Positions 6,710 through 11,019 of a stretch of 11,019 bases of DNA are shown here, piece after piece. Source of the stretch: Cyanobacteria bacterium K_DeepCast_35m_m2_023. Lineage in GTDB: Bacteria; Cyanobacteriota; Cyanobacteriia; PCC-6307; Cyanobiaceae. Location of the stretch: contig VGQR01000043.1 in NCBI GenBank assembly GCA_016882345.1, forward strand, positions 1 through 11,019, read 5' to 3'. The translations under genes and the position numbers were made by a program. The first letter of the stretch is position 1, and every line of letters starts with the position of its first letter. The notes under the pieces are model-generated. The model searched no databases, was not told the DNA's origin, and saw only the letters and a list, made by a program, of their open reading frames with translations.

Positions 6710-7286
6710 CGGGGTCGTCGACCGGCCCGTCGGATGCCCCGCCGGATTGGTCCGGCGCCTCGCCATCGTCGGCCAGCTGGGGCTCGGGATGGGCCTTGCT
6801 CAGATGGCGCACCAGTTCGGCCGGTGAGGTGTTGTCGAGGAAGCGGCGGAAGTCTTCACGGTCTTCGGCATCGGCTTCTGCATCCACCGGAATCGACGCA
6901 TCAGCCACCACCTCTTCGAGCATCCAGATGCCGCTGCCGGTGCGCAGCGCGAGGGCGATGGCATCGCTGGGGCGGGCATCGAGCTCCTGCTGCTGGTCTT
7001 CGGCAGGCCCGGCCAATTTGAGCACCGCCCGGAACGTGTTGTCTTCGATCGTGTGCACAATCACCCGCTCGAGCCGCAGGCCGCCAGCAACGAGAATCTG
7101 GGCCATGAGGTCATGGCTCAGGGGCCGGGGCGGCTCCTGACCGCTGAGGCCGGCCAGAATGTTTTGGGCCTGGGCCTGATCGATCCAGATCGGCACCTGC
7201 CGGCGCCCCGATGGATCGCGCAGCAGCACGATCGGACTGCGGCTTGCCGCATCGAGGGCAATCCCTGCGACGCTCATCTCGACCAT
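6702..7286 (-). CDS. Bifunctional nuclease (BFN/DUF151) family protein
   Basis: The 194-residue product fits the DUF151 family. It begins MVEMSVAGIALDAASRSPIV, contains the family's LSHDLM segment near residue 60 and the hallmark RPSDAIALALR near 104-114. The core domain covers about residues 1-135. It is followed by a segment rich in Asp, Glu and Pro that ends in an acidic tail, PVDDPDA. Some family members (plant BBD, mycobacterial and Thermotoga-type proteins) are described as having DNase/RNase activity; activity here is inferred. I see no UVR domain. The ATG at 7286 is favoured because the MVEM start is typical of cyanobacterial members; an ATG three codons later at 7277 is possible. It is the first gene of a two-gene minus-strand unit with the aldo/keto reductase and is divergent from ribE, 57 nt away. 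Confidence 0.9.
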   Translation of the reverse strand: MVEMSVAGIALDAASRSPIVLLRDPSGRRQVPIWIDQAQAQNILAGLSGQEPPRPLSHDLMAQILVAGGLRLERVIVHTIEDNTFRAVLKLAGPAEDQQQELDARPSDAIALALRTGSGIWMLEEVVADASIPVDAEADAEDREDFRRFLDNTSPAELVRHLSKAHPEPQLADDGEAPDQSGGASDGPVDDPDA

Positions 7287-7343
7287 GGCCGCCCAGCGTC
7301 TTCTGCCCGATTATGGCCATGAGATGTCAACTGCGGTGCCGCA
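7287..7343. promoter_or_regulatory. Divergent intergenic region between the DUF151 gene and ribE
   Basis: The 57-nt gap must hold start signals for both genes if each has its own promoter. On the minus strand there is CATAAT (7315-7310), a good -10-like hexamer 24 nt before the DUF151 ATG, and TTGACA (7330-7325), but these two are only 9 nt apart and cannot form one standard promoter. On the plus strand GATTAT (7309-7314) could serve ribE. A 7-bp inverted repeat, CATGGCC/GGCCATG (7284-7290, 7315-7321), spans the gap. No FMN riboswitch motif is visible before ribE. Confidence 0.35.
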
Positions 7344-8030
7344 ATGTTCACCGGTCTGGTGCAGGCCATCGGCTCGGTCCACAGGGCAACGCAGCAACAA
7401 CTGCAGTTGCGTTGGCGTGCTGGCGCCTGGCCTGAGGCGGCCGGACCGCTGGCGCTGGGCGACAGCGTCGCCGTCGACGGCGTCTGCCTCACCGTCGCCG
7501 ACTGGAACCCTGAAGGCCAGGGGTTTCTCGCCGATGTGAGCCCCGAGACCCTGGCCCGCACAACCCTGGGGCTCAAGGCCCAACGGGGCGATGCCGTCAA
7601 CCTGGAACCGGCCCTGCGGCTTGCCGACCGTCTCGGAGGACACCTGGTCAGCGGCCATGTCGATGGCCTGGGCCGCGTCGAAGCCATCGAACGCGACAGC
7701 GGGGCCTGGCGGTTGGCGCTGGGCTGGGAGGACGGCCGCTTCGGCCGATACGTTTGCGAGAAGGCAAGCGTGGCGGTCAACGGCATCAGCCTGACGGTGG
7801 CGGGCTGCAGCCAGGGTGGTCGTCACTTCTGGATTGCCGTGATTCCCCACACCTGGTCCCACACCACCCTGCAGCAGTTGCAAGTCGGTGATGCGGTGAA
7901 TCTGGAGGCTGATCTCCTGGCGAAATACACCGAACAACTGCTGCAGAGCCGCAACCCAAGCCGCGCCGTACCGCCTGCCGCCGAGACAGAACTCAACACG
8001 ACCTGGCTGCAACAACACGGCTGGGATTGA
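7344..8030 (+). CDS. ribE: Riboflavin synthase, alpha chain
   Basis: It dismutates two molecules of 6,7-dimethyl-8-ribityllumazine into riboflavin and 5-amino-6-ribitylaminouracil, the last step of riboflavin synthesis. The 228-residue product starts with the family signature MFTGLVQ and has two tandem lumazine-binding domains, about 1-100 and 101-200. The duplication shows in SVAVDGVCLTV (41-51) against SVAVNGISLTV (142-152), and in two copies of a GDAVNLE segment. Cys48 and Ser149 sit at the positions corresponding to active-site residues in the E. coli enzyme. GGHLVSGHVDG (98-108) bridges the domains. A C-terminal tail of about 25 residues follows. The start at 7344 is fixed by the MFTG motif. 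The gene is divergent from the DUF151 gene and followed after 58 nt by the DUF308 gene. Confidence 0.97.
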   Translation: MFTGLVQAIGSVHRATQQQLQLRWRAGAWPEAAGPLALGDSVAVDGVCLTVADWNPEGQGFLADVSPETLARTTLGLKAQRGDAVNLEPALRLADRLGGHLVSGHVDGLGRVEAIERDSGAWRLALGWEDGRFGRYVCEKASVAVNGISLTVAGCSQGGRHFWIAVIPHTWSHTTLQQLQVGDAVNLEADLLAKYTEQLLQSRNPSRAVPPAAETELNTTWLQQHGWD

Positions 8031-8062
8031 GTGCGTCGCTGACAACACCCGTGGCCCTGCCT

Positions 8063-8087
8063 ACGGTCGAGTTGTCTTCTCGACCGT
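8063..8087 (+). promoter_or_regulatory. Hairpin ending two bases before the DUF308 start codon
   Basis: ACGGTCGAG (8063-8071) pairs perfectly with CTCGACCGT (8079-8087) around the 7-nt loop TTGTCTT. The 3' arm ends two bases before the ATG at 8089, occupying the place of a ribosome binding site, and no Shine-Dalgarno sequence is visible. No T-tract follows, so a simple intrinsic terminator after ribE is less likely. It could limit translation of the DUF308 gene, attenuate ribE readthrough, or be a protein-binding palindrome. The pairing is directly visible; the role is inference. Confidence 0.6.
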
Positions 8088-8088
8088 T

Positions 8089-8673
8089 ATGGCGACCAAC
8101 GCAGAACTGGAGCAACGAACCGCGGCAGGCCTGCGGGCTTTCGCCATCGCCGAAGGCGTGCTGATGCTGGTGCTGGGGGTGCTGGCCCTGGTGTTCCCCG
8201 TGATCGCCTCGGCCTGGGTCACCGTGATCGTGGCAATCGCCTTTCTGGTGGGAGGCATCGCCGGCTGGATCACCAACCTGGCCCGCGCCAAGCGTCTGAG
8301 CCGCTGGCATTGCTTTTCACGGCTTGTGATCTCGACCCTGTTCCTGGTGATCGGGGCCTGGATCATTGGCCAATTCAGCGCTGGCCCCCTGGCTGCCGGC
8401 CTGCAGGTGGCCTCCCTGGCCTATGCCGTGGGCATCGTGTTTGTGGTGGAAGGACTCGTGGCCATCGTCGTGTCGCTCTCCCACCGCCATCGCAACGGCT
8501 GGGGATGGGGGCTGGCCAACGGCATCGTCACCCTGATCCTGGGGGTGCTGATCCTCAGCATGAAGGCCTGGGGCCTGCTGTCGGTGCTCGGCATCCTGGT
8601 GGGAATCAGCTTCCTGTTCAGCGGAATCGACCTGCTGAGTTTCAGCGCCGCTTTTCACAGCGACGAGAGCTGA
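8089..8673 (+). CDS. DUF308 / HdeD-family six-helix membrane protein
   Basis: The 194-residue product matches the HdeD/DUF308 type: a short polar N-terminus, then paired hydrophobic helices in three repeats at about 17-38, 40-65, 78-98, 103-130, 138-160 and 162-185. Each repeat carries a Gly-rich helix such as VLMLVLGVLALVFPVIA or GIVTLILGVLILSM. HdeD in E. coli is linked to acid resistance at high cell density, but most family members have no proven role, so only a membrane location is safe. The ATG at 8089 is the only good start and directly follows a 9-bp hairpin. It may be co-transcribed with ribE (58-nt gap) or have its own weak promoter. A terminator-like hairpin lies 46 nt after its stop. 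Confidence 0.85.
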   Translation: MATNAELEQRTAAGLRAFAIAEGVLMLVLGVLALVFPVIASAWVTVIVAIAFLVGGIAGWITNLARAKRLSRWHCFSRLVISTLFLVIGAWIIGQFSAGPLAAGLQVASLAYAVGIVFVVEGLVAIVVSLSHRHRNGWGWGLANGIVTLILGVLILSMKAWGLLSVLGILVGISFLFSGIDLLSFSAAFHSDES

Positions 8674-8699
8674 TCGCAAGCAACGACAACCCCGATCCC

Positions 8700-9074
8700 T
8701 CAGTCGGCAAAGTCAGCATCGGGTTCGATCGGCGACAACCAGATCGAACCCGTTTCCTTGTGCAGTTCGATCCGAAATTCCTGGCCGGGCTCCAAGCCCA
8801 TGCGTCGGGTGTAGGCATGGCCAATCAGAAGATTGCCATTGCCGTGAACGCGGGTCCGAAATTCGGCCTGGCGGCCCTTGCTGCCCGAGCCACCCCCACC
8901 ACCATGGTTGCCCCCAGGAATGGCGTACCCCTTGGCTTCGACCAAGGCGCGATAGAAGCTTTTTTTGAGCAGACGGCCACTGGGACCGACATACCCACAG
9001 GCCCGGGCAATCTGGTCTTCGGGTCGATTGCTCAAGGCACGCGCACGCTCAAGCAAAGCCTGGCCAACCAGCAT
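8700..9074 (-). CDS. cyAbrB-family transcriptional regulator
   Basis: The 124-residue product has the two-part layout of cyanobacterial AbrB-like proteins. The N-terminal part is helical (LLERARALSNRPEDQIARACGYV, then SFYRALVEAKGY). The C-terminal AbrB-like DNA-binding part runs from EFRTRVHGNGNLLIGHAYT through GLEPGQEFRIEL. Cyanobacterial members regulate nitrogen and carbon metabolism, hydrogenase and other genes, and in cyanobacteria the AbrB fold is C-terminal, as here. Odd points are a Gly-rich linker of about 15 residues between the parts (GGNHGGGGGSGSKG), an acidic tail, and a run of seven A bases in the coding strand at 8966-8960. I prefer the ATG at 9074 because MLVGxxLL is the usual beginning of picocyanobacterial homologues and a GGCGGGA precedes it. 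An in-frame ATG at 9116 (138 residues) is also possible. It lies downstream of ctaE on the same strand. Confidence 0.88.
   Translation of the reverse strand: MLVGQALLERARALSNRPEDQIARACGYVGPSGRLLKKSFYRALVEAKGYAIPGGNHGGGGGSGSKGRQAEFRTRVHGNGNLLIGHAYTRRMGLEPGQEFRIELHKETGSIWLSPIEPDADFAD
8720..8760 (+). terminator. Rho-independent-type terminator for the DUF308 gene, lying inside the 3' end of the AbrB-like gene
   Basis: CGGGTTCGATC (8720-8730) pairs perfectly over 11 bp with GATCGAACCCG (8742-8752), with an 11-nt loop, and is followed on the plus strand by TTTCCTT. This is a GC-rich stem plus a T-rich tract 46 nt after the DUF308 stop. On the minus strand no T-tract follows, so the polarity points to plus-strand transcripts. 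The stem lies within the last 18 codons of the convergent AbrB-like gene. Confidence 0.65.
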
Positions 9075-9232
9075 GGTCCCGCCCGCTGATTCAAATGCAC
9101 CGCTTTGCATTGCCATGGCTAGCAGGTGTTCAGACTTCGGGAAGCAAGCAAATTGTGCCGATCCCAGGGCTGAATCGGCAAGTGCTTAAGACGAGCAGCT
9201 CAGGACATTCGTTAAACACGCCAGAACGGACG
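9075..9232. other. Gap between ctaE and the AbrB-like gene
   Basis: About 158 nt (or 116 nt if the AbrB-like gene starts at 9116) separate ctaE from the regulator. The stretch is AT-richer than the plus-strand genes (30 of 60 G+C in 9181-9240). It holds the candidate promoter with inverted repeat near 9152-9181. I see no strong terminator behind ctaE, so readthrough from the oxidase genes is possible. Confidence 0.5.
9152..9181 (-). promoter_or_regulatory. Candidate promoter of the AbrB-like gene with an embedded inverted repeat
   Basis: On the minus strand, TTGCCG (9181-9176) and CACAAT (9157-9152) are 18 nt apart and could be -35 and -10 elements, placing transcription start near 9145. The arms TGCCGAT (minus 9180-9174) and ATCGGCA (minus 9162-9156) form a perfect 7-bp inverted repeat with 11-nt spacer that overlaps both elements, as an operator would. 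The hexamers are weak matches and the call is tentative. Confidence 0.35.
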
Positions 9233-9883
9233 TCAAAGCAGATAAAGAATTCCGTAGAGGATGACCCAGATGCCATCGACAAAGTGCCAGTACAGCTCGG
9301 CAGCCTCGAGGCCAAAATGACTGTCTGCCGTGATGCGCCCGCCAAGGCGGGACTGCCACCAGACAATCAGGATGCAAGTCACGCCCAGGGTGACGTGAAG
9401 GCCATGAAAGCCGGTCAGCGCGTAGAAGGTGCTGGCAAACAGGTTGTCGGTCAGACCGAAGGGCAGGGTGAAGTACTCGACCATCTGACCGGCTAGAAAC
9501 GCCGCACCGAGGGCCGTGGTCAACAGAAGCCAACGCCGAGACACCAGCGGCTGGGCTGCGCGGCAGGCGCTGCCAGCCCTATGGAAGGTGAAGCTGCTGA
9601 TCAGCAGCAACACCGTGTTAATGGTGGGGAGCAACAGCTCAAGTTCGTAGGTGGCGTCGGCAGGCAGGGGGTTGACCGCCCGAAAGGTCAGATAGGCCGC
9701 GAAGAAGCCGGCAAAGGTCATGCCATCAGCCACCAGGAAGGTGGCCAGTCCAAACAGACGGTGATCGGCATGGCCGCCATCGTGGTCGGATGGGGTCTGA
9801 TGTTCAGGCGCTGAATCAGAGCGCTGGGACGAGGCTGGAAGCGTGCTGTCCATGGCGGTGGCGGTGGTGGGGTCGGTTGTCAC
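9233..9883 (-). CDS. ctaE: Cytochrome c oxidase subunit III
   Basis: Subunit III of the aa3-type terminal oxidase, a membrane subunit that supports the catalytic core. The 216-residue product has a polar, His/Asp-rich N-terminus of about 45 residues and then membrane helices beginning LFGLATFLVADGMTFAGFFAAYL. Further family marks are LLLPTINTVLLL, the FHGLHVTLG motif, and a C-terminal EAAELYWHFVDGIWVILYGI. The preferred start is GTG at 9883, which overlaps the ctaD stop in GTGA and has a GGGA upstream. An ATG at 9853 would give 206 residues, and the frame can be extended only to a TTG at 9901. The 4-nt overlap suggests coupled translation with ctaD. In cyanobacteria the complex sits in thylakoid and/or cytoplasmic membranes. 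Confidence 0.95.
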   Translation of the reverse strand: MTTDPTTATAMDSTLPASSQRSDSAPEHQTPSDHDGGHADHRLFGLATFLVADGMTFAGFFAAYLTFRAVNPLPADATYELELLLPTINTVLLLISSFTFHRAGSACRAAQPLVSRRWLLLTTALGAAFLAGQMVEYFTLPFGLTDNLFASTFYALTGFHGLHVTLGVTCILIVWWQSRLGGRITADSHFGLEAAELYWHFVDGIWVILYGILYLL

Positions 9884-11019
9884 GATTTTCCCGTAGCCCA
9901 AAGATCGCGGCCACGCAGGCGGTTGACATCAAAACGATCGGGTTGTTCGCCATAGTCGTAGGGCTCAGTCACCAGTGGGGCCTCGCCAATCCAGTTTTCA
10001 ACGGGCGGAGGAGAACTGGTCAGCCACTCGGGGGTCAGTGCCTGCCATGGATTGTCGCCAGCGGGCTGGCCGCGCACGGCGGTCAGCACCACATTGACCA
10101 GCAGGGGCACGGTGCTGATCGCCATCAACAGGGCGCCCACACTGCTCACCTGGTTCCAGGTGGTGAAGGCCGGGTCGTATTCAGCGACACGACGGGGCAT
10201 GCCGTTGAGACCAAGCCAGTGCTGGGGGGCGAAGCAGAGGTTGAAGCCAATGAAGGTGAGCAGAAAATGCAGGCGACCCAAGTCCTCGTTCAACAAACGT
10301 CCTGTGAACTTTGGATACCAGTGGTAGAGGGAAGCAAAGATGACAAACACGGAGCCGCCGTAGACGATGTAGTGAAAATGGCCGACGACGAAGTAGGTGT
10401 CATGCACATGAATATCGAAAGGCACCTGGGCCAGGGCCACGCCAGTGATGCCACCAAAAACAAAGTTAAAGATGAAGGCACAGGAAAACAGCACGGCGCT
10501 GTTGAGGGCGATTTTGCCGCCCCAGAGAGTGGCCAGCCAATTGAAAAACTTGATGCCGGTCGGAACGGCAATGAACGATGTCGCGATCGTGAAGAACAGC
10601 CGCATCCACGGGGGCGTACCACTGGTGAACATGTGGTGGGCCCATACCACCAGGCCCAGGACAACAATGGCCACGATTGAGTACACCATGGTGGTGTAAC
10701 CGAACAGGGGCTTGCGCGCATGAACCGGCAGGATCTCGCTCACCAGACCAAAGGCCGGCAGCACCATGATGTAAACAGCAGGGTGGGAATAGAACCAGAA
10801 CAAGTGCTGGTACACCACCACATTGCCTCCCAACGTTGGGTTGAAAAAGCCGGTGTGGGCAATGATGTCAAAACTGAGCAGCACCAAGGTGCCAGCCAGC
10901 ACAGGCGTGGCCAGAACTACAAGAATGCTGGTGCCCAGCATGGCCCAGCAGAACATAGGCAACTGCATCAATTTCAGACCTGGGCGCCTGAGTTTCAACA
11001 CCGTAGCGATGAAATTGAT
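9880..11019 (-). CDS. ctaD: Cytochrome c oxidase subunit I, 5'-truncated by the window edge
   Basis: Catalytic subunit of the haem-copper oxidase, which reduces oxygen to water and pumps protons. The frame is open to the window edge; the first visible residues are INFIATV, so the N-terminal part with the low-spin haem ligand on helix II is missing. Seen in order: the copper-B His and cross-linked Tyr in YSHPAVY (10791-10771), two further copper-B ligands in AHHMFTSG (10638-10633), the K-channel Lys in PTGIKFF (10551-10549), and HVHDTYFVVGHFHY with the haem a3 and haem a His ligands (near 10380-10372). The usual HPEVY glutamate is Ala, with the preceding YS pair that marks A2-type oxidases. 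The stop overlaps the ctaE start by 4 nt. ctaC is expected upstream, outside the window. Confidence 0.97.
   Translation of the reverse strand: MNFIATVLKLRRPGLKLMQLPMFCWAMLGTSILVVLATPVLAGTLVLLSFDIIAHTGFFNPTLGGNVVVYQHLFWFYSHPAVYIMVLPAFGLVSEILPVHARKPLFGYTTMVYSIVAIVVLGLVVWAHHMFTSGTPPWMRLFFTIATSFIAVPTGIKFFNWLATLWGGKIALNSAVLFSCAFIFNFVFGGITGVALAQVPFDIHVHDTYFVVGHFHYIVYGGSVFVIFASLYHWYPKFTGRLLNEDLGRLHFLLTFIGFNLCFAPQHWLGLNGMPRRVAEYDPAFTTWNQVSSVGALLMAISTVPLLVNVVLTAVRGQPAGDNPWQALTPEWLTSSPPPVENWIGEAPLVTEPYDYGEQPDRFDVNRLRGRDLWATGKS

Noticed and set aside
5921..7021. Long plus-strand open frame of about 366 codons
   Set aside because: It runs antisense to the aldo/keto reductase and DUF151 genes, has no family motif, and is explained by high GC3 removing stop codons.
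7310..7330. TTGACA and CATAAT on the minus strand as a strong promoter of the DUF151 gene
   Set aside because: The two elements are only 9 nt apart, far from the usual 16-18. Either could act alone, but they are not one standard promoter.
9338..9351. CCCGCC-AA-GGCGGG palindrome in ctaE
   Set aside because: It lies within well-conserved coding sequence, the loop is too short for a good hairpin, and such GC palindromes are expected by chance here.
1..11019. Search by eye for CRISPR arrays, tRNA genes, transposase genes, integrase genes, toxin-antitoxin or defence genes
   Set aside because: No direct-repeat array, cloverleaf, transposase motif or defence domain was seen; the genes present are core metabolic, membrane and regulatory genes.

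Overview
The window is about 11 kb of a GC-rich bacterial chromosome, most probably a picocyanobacterium of the Cyanobium / marine Synechococcus type. The evidence is the combination of a cyAbrB-type regulator, a cyanobacterial-style aa3 cytochrome c oxidase (ctaD with a YSHPAVY motif, then ctaE), a UPF0284 CobT-like protein, a type IA topoisomerase without zinc fingers, and tightly packed high-GC genes. The assignment comes from protein family resemblance, not from a marker gene. I see no tRNA, rRNA, CRISPR array, insertion sequence or phage gene, and this reads as core genome.

Layout. (1) Positions 1-5561, plus strand: a compact run of topA (5' end cut by the window edge), a small Pro/Thr/Ala-rich lipoprotein of unknown role, a DUF2232 membrane protein, a CobT-like (UPF0284/TIGR00303) protein and a Tat-type solute-binding-like lipoprotein. 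Gene junctions are a 1-nt overlap, a 4-nt gap, a 4-nt overlap and a 19-nt gap, so this looks like one transcript. (2) Positions 5558-7286, minus strand: a DUF151 bifunctional-nuclease-family protein followed, with an 8-nt overlap, by an aldo/keto reductase carrying two C-terminal 4Fe-4S motifs. Its stop codon overlaps the stop codon of the solute-binding gene tail to tail. (3) Positions 7344-8673, plus strand: riboflavin synthase, then a six-helix DUF308/HdeD-like membrane protein. A 9-bp hairpin ends two bases before the start of the latter, and a terminator-like hairpin follows it inside the neighbouring gene. (4) Positions 8700-11019, minus strand: ctaD (5' end cut), ctaE and a cyAbrB-family regulator. 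Base composition is visibly lower in GC in this last block.

How the genes may work together. ctaD and ctaE make the respiratory terminal oxidase, and the AbrB-like gene downstream could be co-transcribed or read from its own promoter. The DUF2232, CobT-like and solute-binding trio is the least understood part; one reading is a membrane/periplasm-linked cobamide or lower-ligand module. No feature amounts to a clearly new defence or mobile system. The most testable oddities are the regulatory hairpins near 8063-8087, 8720-8760 and 9156-9180, and the uncharacterised operon downstream of topA.
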